Positions 56,707 through 64,000 of a stretch of DNA of 64,000 nt are shown here, piece by piece. The translations under genes and the position numbers were made by a program. This DNA is from Sulfolobaceae archaeon (GTDB taxonomy: Archaea > Thermoproteota > Thermoprotei_A > Sulfolobales > Sulfolobaceae), in NCBI GenBank assembly GCA_026627305.1, contig JAPNVD010000031.1, positions 35,986-99,985 of the forward strand, read 5' to 3'. Numbering within the stretch: the first letter of the stretch is position 1; each line of letters opens with the position of its first letter. The notes under the pieces are model-generated. The model was not told where the DNA came from, ran no database searches, and saw only the letters and a program-made list of their open reading frames with translations.

Positions 56707-58148
56707 TCCGACCTAACCTCTCGTTGTATAGCCTTGTACCTCAAATCTATAAAGTCCATCTCTTTAAGGGCTTCATCAGCATTATATATCTCATAGCTAC
56801 CATCGTTTTTCAATAATAGATAATAAACCATGTCGCTCTTTTTCTCTTCTACTGCAACATCTGCAATATAATACTCAATGTCCATGCTTTGAGTAGTTAT
56901 TATGAACTTGGATTCAGAGCCTAAAAGTATCTTTATCACTTTCTTCAATAACTCAGGATGCATTGCAAATGCCTCCATATCGTCAATCATTACTACATCG
57001 TAAGGCTTTGTAAAGTAATGTAAAAAGAAGTAAATTAATGACCTATAACCTTGTCCAAGGTCATCTAATCTGATGTCAGACAAGTCCTCAAAGAGTACTC
57101 TAAGGACTTTCTTCTTTTCTTGCCCCTCCACGGTTAGGTAGATGTAGTGAATCTTACTATCGATGTTGTCCTTAACCCTCTTAGAAATCTCTCTTAACTG
57201 CTCAACGCTAATGTTCATTTTTTCTAGATCCTCGGATACTCTAGGTAAAATAAGCTGTAAGTCCATGTTGCCCCATTGAGCATTCCATCTCCTTAACGCA
57301 TACTTCCCGTTCAGGAAGGCCTCAATTCTCGTATTTCTCTTTATTAAATCTAGAACTTCTTGTAGAGACGTATTCCTATATTTGGCTATTTTATCTAGCT
57401 GATCAATGGAGGAAAGGAAGCTCAAAGCTTCTAGTATAGTAGTCTTTCCAACGTTATTATCTCCGATTATTACCAACACTTTAAACTTTGGAAGTTTGAT
57501 ATCAATCTTTTTATCAAACTTCTTAAAATTTAGTATCCTTATCCCCTCACCTAGATTTTCCAGTCTTTCGGGTAAGGATAAGAGATAATCAACGTCAACG
57601 TATTTTGTATCATAAACTCTCACAAAGGCACCGCCGTTGTTTCCTATCATCTTTATCCATGACGAATAGAAAATTTTGTCCTCTTCTACATGATAGCTTA
57701 TCGGTATCAGTTCTCGTGAGGCATGTATAGGTCTAAATGACTCAACTGGTCGATATCCTAATAGCTCGCCTACTATACTATTTTCAACACTTGTAAATAC
57801 AGCCTTATCGATAAAGTAGTCAACGTGTCCAAATATGACTGCAGTCTCCTTACTGATAACTTTGTCTCCTCCCTTCTCTATATAGAAAAATGGCACATCA
57901 CCTGCCCATATTACCCTTCCTCCCCTATTCATGTACTCAAATATTGGAGTTTTCTCTATTGGACTTTCTGGATAATTGAAGATAGTGAAAGGGATAACAT
58001 CTGTGCCGAAGATTAAGTAAGAGTCCTTACCGTGCTTATTCACCCATTCAAGGACTGACTGGCTATTTAGCCTTATAACATCACCTTTGACCTTATCGCA
58101 AATGTTGATCCAGCTGTAGATGTTGCCGCAATAGATCGCTTTTTCCAT
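56703..58148 (-). CDS. OLD/SMC-like ATPase with N-terminal Rossmann-like domain
   Basis: A 481-residue protein. Residues about 1-170 look like a Rossmann or glutamine-amidotransferase-like fold (YLIFGTDVIPFTIF, then NRGGRVIWAGDVPFFY). Then an ABC/SMC-type ATPase follows: P-loop GDNNVGKT at 229-236, LDDLGQGYRSLIYF as signature and VVMIDDMEAFAMHPELL as Walker B, similar to IDEPE-x-x-LHP in OLD and RecF-like proteins. Two small frames follow with ATGA coupling. OLD-type ATPases with a partner often act in phage defence. I do not know this fusion. Confidence 0.72.
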   Translation of the reverse strand: MEKAIYCGNIYSWINICDKVKGDVIRLNSQSVLEWVNKHGKDSYLIFGTDVIPFTIFNYPESPIEKTPIFEYMNRGGRVIWAGDVPFFYIEKGGDKVISKETAVIFGHVDYFIDKAVFTSVENSIVGELLGYRPVESFRPIHASRELIPISYHVEEDKIFYSSWIKMIGNNGGAFVRVYDTKYVDVDYLLSLPERLENLGEGIRILNFKKFDKKIDIKLPKFKVLVIIGDNNVGKTTILEALSFLSSIDQLDKIAKYRNTSLQEVLDLIKRNTRIEAFLNGKYALRRWNAQWGNMDLQLILPRVSEDLEKMNISVEQLREISKRVKDNIDSKIHYIYLTVEGQEKKKVLRVLFEDLSDIRLDDLGQGYRSLIYFFLHYFTKPYDVVMIDDMEAFAMHPELLKKVIKILLGSESKFIITTQSMDIEYYIADVAVEEKKSDMVYYLLLKNDGSYEIYNADEALKEMDFIDLRYKAIQREVRSD

Positions 58149-59134
58149 ACAATGTAATATGTTTCCAGAAGATTAAAATATTATCACAGTGATGAATGTG
58201 GCGCTATGAGTATAACCTAGATATAATTAAATTTGGATATAATAACGTAATATGACTATAGAAGTATCAATATAATCTACTTATGCATTAGTTTTATTAA
58301 AATGGAATAGTTTCAACGTAGAATATATTTTAACTCATAAAAAGATCAAATATTGTACAGAGCTCAAAATTAAGGTATACCATTTTATTTGTCCCTTGAC
58401 TTCATGAACTCATGCATCCTTTACTTAATAATAACAGTGTAGATCCTTTTACTGCTTTCTTTACCTCCTCTCTTTTACTCCTCATCAACCATCTATAGGT
58501 GTCAGACTAGTCCTATCTTGCATTTACATCACTTTAACTGCTGTAAACAATAGCTACTGCGAGGTGGAAAATACTAGAGCCTTATTTAGAGAGAGAAGGA
58601 GCTTAAAGAACTGATATTCCAGAGGTTATCTTGATAAGTGATTAATGGCTTGAGCAATAGGAGAGACTTTCGAATAGTATAATTTATTTACCTCCTCTAC
58701 TGATAGTGTCTCTCAGAGCGTTTCTCATTGTCACCTTTATTACTCCCTGATCTATCTAAAGGTAAAGTATGCATAATTTCTTAACTTACGCCAGACGTTA
58801 AGCTTTACTTTACTTGATAAACGAATGCTTTTAGCCTACTTCCTTGTCTGCATTGAAGCTTTCCTCCTTCATTTGTATGTAACACTTAGATAGCGATTTA
58901 GTCCAGAATTGATGGGAAATACTCCTTAAAGAGAAGAAACAGGTTTTACACAGTAAATTTTAAATTGGTATTAAAATAAAATATAAGCTGATGAGAATGT
59001 TGGGCGAGCGGCCGAGGGGAGCCCGGCCGTGATGACCCCAGAACGATAAATGTTAAGGTCTTTTCATCTTTTAAACAATTTACAGGAGCAAGAGCAATCA
59101 TTTAATATTTAAGGATAATATAAGGAAAACTGTT
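58149..59134. other. Long intergenic region with a GC-rich hairpin near its end
   Basis: Nearly 1 kb without a gene. Most is AT-rich or stop-ridden. The striking part is the GC-rich block at 59002-59045. Confidence 0.45.
59002..59045 (+). ncRNA. GC-rich structured element, possible small RNA
   Basis: About 44 bases of very high GC inside AT-rich DNA. Two copies of CGGCCG can pair as a stem around AGGGGAGCC, and the block continues with TGATGACCCCAG. In a thermophile such GC peaks usually mark stable RNA. The TGATGA could be a C box, but no matching D box is clear. The strand is uncertain. Confidence 0.4.
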
Positions 59135-59711
59135 ATGTATTTCCTTTTTGTAGATGAAGCTTGAGACTTAGCTGTTAAGAGTAATTATTTTGTAATGGCA
59201 GACGTTTTAACGAGAAATGAAGATGAGATAGTTAATAAGAGGAGTAAAGCTATTAAAATTATTATATCTAAAGGTAAATATATCAAAATTCCATTTTAGG
59301 GACGATGATGAATTGGTAAAAAAGGAATTTATAAATGTTATAAAGGAGATGGACATAAGGGTTACCTTACTTATCGTAAAGAAGTTGAGGAAGATAAGAT
59401 GGGAAGAGTGCTTTAAAGAATTAATAAAAAACGTTGAAATTCAATCGAAAGATCCTATCTATATTCTCGCTGACGACTATTTAAATAACCAAAAGTTGAG
59501 AAGAAAAGTTGAAGAAGAGTTAGAAAAATTTTCTGCTAAAATTAAAGGCATCCCAATTAGGATGAGTTTTAAAAAGTGCCTAGCGGGTTTAGAAGTAGCA
59601 GATTATTTCGCCTCAATAACTTGAAACTATTACGAGAAAGGAAAGTTTAAAGAATACTTTGATGCCATTGCAGGCAAGATAGCCAAAAAAGAAGAAATTG
59701 AAAAGGACTAG
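59135..59711 (+). pseudogene. DUF3800 protein, inactivated
   Basis: A DUF3800 gene (RNase H-like fold) with several lesions. The opening MYFLFVDEA is followed by TGA where the family has the Gly of DESGD, then DLAVKSNYFVMAD. A frameshift lies near 59295. The second part (ADDYLNNQKLRRK, SFKKCLAGLEVADYFA) is followed by TGA at 59622 at a position where the family often has Trp, then NYYEKGKFKEYFD to the stop at 59711. The gene is dead unless the stops are read through, for which there is no other sign. Confidence 0.75.
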
Positions 59712-59831
59712 ATGGGATATATCCTTTACAGTCTGAAAATCAGATCTGACTTCCTTCAGTCGTTGAAGCTTTTCTCTGATTTTGTAAAAATGGAGACTCT
59801 TTTACCTAAGGTGAAGAGATGATATAATTTA

Positions 59832-59901
59832 GGGAGTTGCAGGTCAGGGTTGGTCTTCCAGTGATTAGCTTTCATATAGCTTCATCATCACTGCAACTCC
59901 C
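59832..59901 (-). ncRNA. C/D box small RNA candidate with long closing stem
   Basis: A perfect 11-base inverted repeat (GGGAGTTGCAG at 59832-59842, CTGCAACTCCC at 59891-59901) bounds the element. On the minus strand a perfect C box GTGATGA follows the 5' arm and a D box CTGA lies one base before the 3' arm. CTGG in the middle may be D'. The box placement fits an archaeal 2'-O-methylation guide RNA. The stem is longer than usual. Confidence 0.62.
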
Positions 59902-60443
59902 CTATCTTTGGACTAAAACTTAAAGGTCAAATCCCTGATCTTTATTTATATAATGTTAACTTATCTTGATTTAGAGACTGGAGATCATAAATGAGGAAAA
60001 AGAGGAGAATATGTTTTTTATCTCTTTTCTTGCAACCTCTAGACACAAAAATAAAGAGTAAACAGTCAAGGAATAAGTTAAATTTTAGCTTTTGTCTACA
60101 TAAGTCACAGAGAGGGAAAGATAAATGACTCTAGAGACGGTATATACTTAGCCTACGTACACAGTGTAAAAACTAATAAACTAAAGGGTAAAAGAGCTAT
60201 ATCTTAACGAAGTTAGACTCGTGTTAGTCCATAATTGATTACTGTGAGTGTATGGTTAAGGGCTACTCTAATATGCGATAACAAAACGTAATTGCTAAAA
60301 GAAAAGTTTACTTTACAGATATACTTCTTGCCACACAAGTAAAGTCTTTTATCTTTATCAAATTATTGAAATTATAATATTAAAGATAATAAATCTAAAG
60401 GAAAAATAAAAAGCTTTTATCAACACTTGCAAAGAAAGTGGTC

Positions 60444-60518
60444 GGGAGTGGCGGGAATGATAAAACAGTGTGGCAACGGACTACTGAAGAATGCCGTGTG
60501 AGCTGACCCGCCACTTCC
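60444..60518 (+). ncRNA. C/D-box-like small RNA candidate
   Basis: A 12-pair stem with one G-U pair (60444-60455 with 60507-60518; core GTGGCGGG/CCCGCCAC). Inside on the plus strand: AATGATA after the 5' arm (degenerate C box), CTGA at 60484-60487 (D'-like) and CTGA immediately before the 3' arm (D box). The last 34 bases match a half element at 62237-62270 in the opposite orientation at 30 of 34 positions. Confidence 0.55.
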
Positions 60519-60875
60519 AGGATATATTTTTCTCCTCTCTAGGTTTAAAAGGTTTCTACAATTTAAGCTTTAGGCGAAAGTTTCCGTCTTTATGAGGAAA
60601 GCCTTTACCTTTAGCTAATCTTCTTTCTGCAATAAAAGCTATTCGATAGTTTACCGCCTTCACTTCACAGGTATTGAATTTTAAACAATACCCACACCAT
60701 GCTTCATTACTCTAATAAAAGCTAGGTCTTCATCCACCTGTCCCTTTAGTGAAGAACTCTTACTTCACCTTCTTATTGGCTTTGGGGATACGTATTGCAC
60801 ATGATTTCACTAATTTAGCTTCTAATTTTCCTTCACTGAAAGCTTACCTTAAAAGGGAGGTTTACCTTTCTCTTG

Positions 60876-62060
60876 TTAACCTTGTCTTCTCTTCACATAT
60901 CTTATCACAAAAGGTAACAGCAGTGCTATCACAACTACTGCTATGATAATTATGATAGACCATGATAAACTCACTGAAGAACTTGTTGTGGTAGAACTAG
61001 AGTTAACAATAACAGAATAAGAGGAAGAGTTAATATACTCTGCCACAAGCTTACCACCCTCATCTATGTAAACAGCCTCAGGGGAAGGAAGATAGAACAC
61101 CTTAGACCTCACACCATCTATTTCCACAGGTTGAGGGAAGACCAGCTCTATTTTCTTCTCTAGGACAAACGTATGGTTTATTATCATGAATGGGCTCAAC
61201 TCAGCCCCGTTCTCAAATGAGGTTTTATTTACGAAAAAGCTTTCACGTCCATTATTTAAAACCCATAAGCTGTTCGGAGGGAAAGTATAAACTGTATTGT
61301 TTACCACGACGACGCTGAAGTTATAAAGTAATTGAGGACCAGAGGAGTTACCGTACACCACCCAGACCTTTCCGTCATAATAATATGCTGTGCCGTTAAA
61401 TGCATTTTCTCCAGTGTTTGGATAACCACTATAAGCCACTGGCGGGACATACCAGCTTCCATTGTATTCGTAGAAGCTCACTATTGATATGTTAAAACCC
61501 TTAGCTAGATAAGCTGTAGCCCCATTCCCATAGCCCCCTACAACAGTTCCAATAATATAGCCGTCGTATATTACACCTATAAACCTCCCCTTCAGGGTAT
61601 AAGTCTTATCAAAGGTTAAGGTACCGTTTGATGCGTAGAATGTTATTATGGTCGTGTTTCCCTCAGGGGTCCAAATTGTGGTCAAGTTTATCTCACTTCC
61701 TATAAGGTAGGAAAAAGATGTGGTGTTGTAATAACCATTGTAGTAAACGCTAGTAATCCATATAGACTTATTAACGGTTAAAGGCTGTATTACGTTCTGA
61801 ACGAACACGTTCTCTCCATTGACATTTAGGCAGATGTTCTGTTGTATAGAGATCATAGGTGAGCTTATTGCCACGGACAAATTATACATTGTTATTATAG
61901 ACATGATTCCGTTCATTTTCACGTATCCGAACTCATATCCATAGTTTGTGGGTCCATAAATTATCCCTCCAGAAGAATGAGTAGGGATAGATAAAAGATA
62001 GGAGGGGAGAAGTAATAATAATATAATAAGTGTCAAGGTGACTGTTGTCTTAGTATACAT
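60876..62060 (-). CDS. Thermopsin-like secreted, membrane-anchored protein
   Basis: A 394-residue exported protein: signal peptide (about 1-26), a long extracellular part with about 20 Asn-x-Ser/Thr sites, a Ser/Thr-rich stalk (SSSTTTSSSVS) and a C-terminal membrane helix with RYVKRRQG as stop-transfer. The part after the signal peptide (MSIITMYNLSVAISSP, then VFVQNVIQP) resembles thermopsin, the acid protease family A5 of Sulfolobales. The catalytic residues of that family cannot be named here, so activity is uncertain. Confidence 0.68.
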   Translation of the reverse strand: MYTKTTVTLTLIILLLLLPSYLLSIPTHSSGGIIYGPTNYGYEFGYVKMNGIMSIITMYNLSVAISSPMISIQQNICLNVNGENVFVQNVIQPLTVNKSIWITSVYYNGYYNTTSFSYLIGSEINLTTIWTPEGNTTIITFYASNGTLTFDKTYTLKGRFIGVIYDGYIIGTVVGGYGNGATAYLAKGFNISIVSFYEYNGSWYVPPVAYSGYPNTGENAFNGTAYYYDGKVWVVYGNSSGPQLLYNFSVVVVNNTVYTFPPNSLWVLNNGRESFFVNKTSFENGAELSPFMIINHTFVLEKKIELVFPQPVEIDGVRSKVFYLPSPEAVYIDEGGKLVAEYINSSSYSVIVNSSSTTTSSSVSLSWSIIIIIAVVVIALLLPFVIRYVKRRQG

Positions 62061-62762
62061 GCCATCTATCTATGTTAATCTATTCTTCTTTCATCCTTTT
62101 ATATTAATCTGCTACCTTGAGGACTTTACTCCTTCCCGTTTATGAGGCTTTCCCTACTTCGTAAACGCCAAGTGCGCCAAATAGACTGGTTTAACTAGGG
62201 AAAACTTTTTACCTAAAAACTATGAAAGAAAGTTTAGGGAGTGGCAGGTCAGTTCACACGGCACTCTTCATAGGTCCACGTTGGTTAGGTTCATAAAACT
62301 CGCTAACCTTAGATTCGACTTACGTAAAAACACACTTAAAAACTTTCATTTTTGCTTTATTATCTTAAATAAAGCTTTTGTAATAATATTACAAAATAAA
62401 AAAAAGAAATCTATTTATTGTGAAGAAGAGGAAAAGAAATTACTTATCCCTTCCTATCCGCTTATTTTATTGTTAACGCTACCCTATGAGCTGCCAATAT
62501 ATGTTGCACTACCATTTCATCTCAAAACGATAAAGTTGGGGTCAACCATACAACTCGGGTACTTATAGCGTTTAGGGCTCGGAGTTGATAAAGGAATGTT
62601 AAGCTCCACACAGGGGAAAGGTCAGAAGTGTGTTGTTACAATAATAAATAATTCACTGAGCTTCACCCGTACGAAAATCGATTAAGTGATCTCCTTTAGG
62701 AGAGGAAGTTAGGTTTCGGAAAGGAAAGAAATATTAGCCCTCTCTTTAAATATTGAAATTGT
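62061..62762. other. Intergenic region with a half small-RNA element
   Basis: About 700 bases. It holds the half element at 62237-62275. An open frame at 62281-62568 has a hydrophobic end but no RBS, promoter or family, and I do not call it. Confidence 0.45.
62237..62275 (-). repeat. Half copy of the 60444-60518 element, inverted
   Basis: Bases 62237-62270 match the reverse complement of 60485-60518 at 30 of 34 positions, all four changes being transitions. The D box (CTGA on the minus strand) and guide-like part are kept, but no 5' stem arm is found. It lies just upstream of the thermopsin-like gene, whose downstream side holds the other copy. Confidence 0.6.
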
Positions 62763-63887
62763 ATGGCAAGTGAGATTGACGAGATGGTTGAAAAGCTATT
62801 AAGCGATCAGAAATTCATATCAACGTTAGCTAACAAAATATACGATAAGCTAAAAGACGAGGTAGTTATAAAGAAACTAGAAGAGAACAGCAGCGCTATA
62901 AAAAGCCTACAAGAAGCGATCAAAAGCCTACAAGAGACTGTTAAACAACAAGGAGAAATCTTGAAAGAACACGGAGAAGTAATAAAAGGTTTACAAGAAG
63001 CAGTTAAACAACTTCAGGAAACTGTTAAGCAACAGGGTGATGCGATAAAGAGCCTACAAGAGACAGTAAAGCAGCAGGGGGAAGCTATAAAAAGTTTGCA
63101 AGAAACCGTTAAACAACAAGGTGAGGCTATAAAGAGCCTACAAGAGACAGTAAAGGAACAAGGAGAAGCAATCAGAAGCCTACAAGAAGCAGTTAAACAA
63201 CAAGGAGAAATCTTGAAGGAGCATGGAGAGGCTATAAAGGGTCTACAAGAGACAGTAAAGCAGCAGGGGGAAGCTATAAAAAGTTTGCAAGAAACCGTTA
63301 AACAACAAGGTGAGGCTATAAAGAGCCTACAGGAAGCAATTAAACAACAAGGAGAAATCTTGAAGGAGCATGGTGATGCAATAAAGGGTCTTCAAGAGGC
63401 AGTAAAGCAGCAGGGAGAAATCTTGAAGGAACATGGTGATGCAATAAAGGGTCTTCAAGAGGCAGTAAAGGAGAATTCTAAGCTTATAAGTAAGCTTGCT
63501 ACTGAGATTGGTAGTTTTACTAGTAGGGCTGGTAGGGGTTTGGAGAGGACTATTATGATGGTCTATAAGGAGGCTTTGGAGTTGCATGGTGTGAATCCTG
63601 ATAATGTCAAGCATGGTGATATTGTTGATACTTTTGGTGTTATAGAGAAGGGTAGGGTATTTGAGGTTGATTTTTATGAGACTGATGATTACGTTTATGT
63701 CTTTGAGGTCAAGAACTTTGCGGATGAGGGGGCTTTGGAGCAAATACTCATTAGGAAGAAGTTGGTACCACAGCTCTTCAATAAGCCGGTAAAGCTGTTT
63801 TTAATAGCTAATTATGTTGATAGGAAGGTTAAGGAGGAGTTGGAGAAAGAAGGAGTTGTAATAATCACCTCAATGGTAGTAGAGTGA
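62763..63887 (+). CDS. DUF3782-type coiled-coil protein with PD-(D/E)XK domain
   Basis: A 374-residue protein of a type frequent in Sulfolobales. A short N-terminal helix region (about 1-44) is followed by a coiled coil of near-identical 14-residue units (LQETVKQQGEAIKS) to about residue 237. The C-terminal domain has GRVFEVDFYETDD and YVFEVKNFADEGA (D...E-x-K), a nuclease-like core, and ends KEGVVIITSMVVE. The small protein at 8550-8966 shares the last part. The role is unknown; the nuclease core may act on DNA. The ATG follows a region without a strong Shine-Dalgarno sequence. Confidence 0.8.
   Translation: MASEIDEMVEKLLSDQKFISTLANKIYDKLKDEVVIKKLEENSSAIKSLQEAIKSLQETVKQQGEILKEHGEVIKGLQEAVKQLQETVKQQGDAIKSLQETVKQQGEAIKSLQETVKQQGEAIKSLQETVKEQGEAIRSLQEAVKQQGEILKEHGEAIKGLQETVKQQGEAIKSLQETVKQQGEAIKSLQEAIKQQGEILKEHGDAIKGLQEAVKQQGEILKEHGDAIKGLQEAVKENSKLISKLATEIGSFTSRAGRGLERTIMMVYKEALELHGVNPDNVKHGDIVDTFGVIEKGRVFEVDFYETDDYVYVFEVKNFADEGALEQILIRKKLVPQLFNKPVKLFLIANYVDRKVKEELEKEGVVIITSMVVE
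62896..63473 (+). repeat. Tandem 42-base coding repeats
   Basis: The coiled-coil part of the gene is made of imperfect 42-base units coding for 14 residues (two heptads). Two unit types alternate, one with QQGEAIKSLQETVK and one with QQGEILKEHGDAIKGL. Some neighbouring units are nearly identical in DNA, so copy number probably changes by recombination. Confidence 0.75.
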
Positions 63888-64000
63888 TGATGATAATAAT
63901 AAAAATAAAAACAACTTAAAACCTCTTCCCTTCTCTTTTGAATGTGGAAGTATCTAATAACCAGTCTCTGATCATTAAGATAAATGTAAGTCTTACAAAG

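Larger units (their letters stand above)
59712..60875. other. Intergenic region with two small-RNA-like elements
   Basis: About 1.16 kb with no gene. It carries the stem-closed elements at 59832-59901 and 60444-60518. The rest is AT-rich or broken sequence. Confidence 0.5.

Noticed and set aside
59002..59045. A tRNA gene in the GC-rich block
   Set aside because: No T-arm consensus, no cloverleaf pairing and wrong length.
59135..59711. Stop codon recoding (selenocysteine or readthrough) in the DUF3800 gene
   Set aside because: A frameshift is also present, and the TGA positions do not correspond to Cys or catalytic sites. Decay is simpler.
62281..62568. A 95-codon frame upstream of the coiled-coil gene
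   Set aside because: No promoter or Shine-Dalgarno sequence, a low-complexity Lys/Glu middle, and overlap with the edge of the half RNA element. No family recognised.
62896..63473. A CRISPR-like or satellite repeat
   Set aside because: The 42-base units are in frame and code for a regular heptad coiled coil, so they are part of the gene.

Overview
The window is chromosomal DNA of a thermoacidophilic archaeon of the order Sulfolobales. The clearest evidence is a SoxM-type terminal oxidase cluster (soxM, soxE sulfocyanin, soxF Rieske, soxG cytochrome b, soxH subunit II, soxI). Supporting signs are leaderless genes with a TATA box about 25-30 bases before the start codon, T-rich terminators, preference for ATA/AGG codons, a split archaeal lipoate ligase, DUF3782 coiled-coil proteins and a thermopsin-like secreted protein. 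No rRNA, tRNA or CRISPR array was recognised. The species cannot be read from the sequence.

Layout. 1-5.8 kb: the SoxM respiratory supercomplex, soxM/soxE on the minus strand and soxFGHI on the plus strand. 5.9-11.9 kb: membrane proteins, among them two related proteins with a Cys-Cys motif, a two-gene lipoate ligase and a coiled-coil surface protein. 12-33.8 kb: mostly a core metabolic region, with an AAA ATPase broken by a frameshift, an MBL hydrolase, a B12-domain-like radical SAM protein, two acyl-CoA synthetases, a thioesterase, a WrbA-like flavoprotein, XdhC, CutA, a CruF-like carotenoid protein, a YHS-Rdx fusion, a racemase-like protein, a complete ECF transporter (S, fused A-A', T), and a DUF2249/cupin/DUF59 gene group. 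34.3-36.5 kb: an APC permease with a palindrome over its presumed start site.

36.7-64 kb is accessory in character. It holds a McrBC-like pair, an orphan second ECF S component, decayed genes (viral-type membrane protein, archaeal ATPase, radical SAM fragment, DUF3800), a zincin-like two-gene operon, a CARF-HEPN Csx1 ribonuclease and Cas6 with no effector or array nearby, a radical SAM paralogue without its cluster cysteines, an ODP diiron protein with a SRPBCC-like partner, an MFS permease, a three-frame operon with a fused Rossmann-like/OLD-type ATPase, several stem-closed small-RNA-like elements with CTGA boxes, a thermopsin-like protein, and a coiled-coil PD-(D/E)XK protein built from 42-base repeats.

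How the genes work together. The sox genes form one respiratory machine: quinol is oxidised by SoxF/SoxG, electrons pass through sulfocyanin SoxE, and SoxM/SoxH reduce oxygen. The ECF module at 27.9-31.2 kb probably also energises the orphan S component at 40.6 kb, since the two S genes share an 11-base promoter motif. Csx1 and Cas6 imply a type III CRISPR system elsewhere in the genome. The best candidates for undescribed biology are the 56-58 kb ATPase operon, the zincin operon beside Csx1/Cas6, the cysteine-less radical SAM paralogue and the family of stem-closed C/D-like RNA elements.
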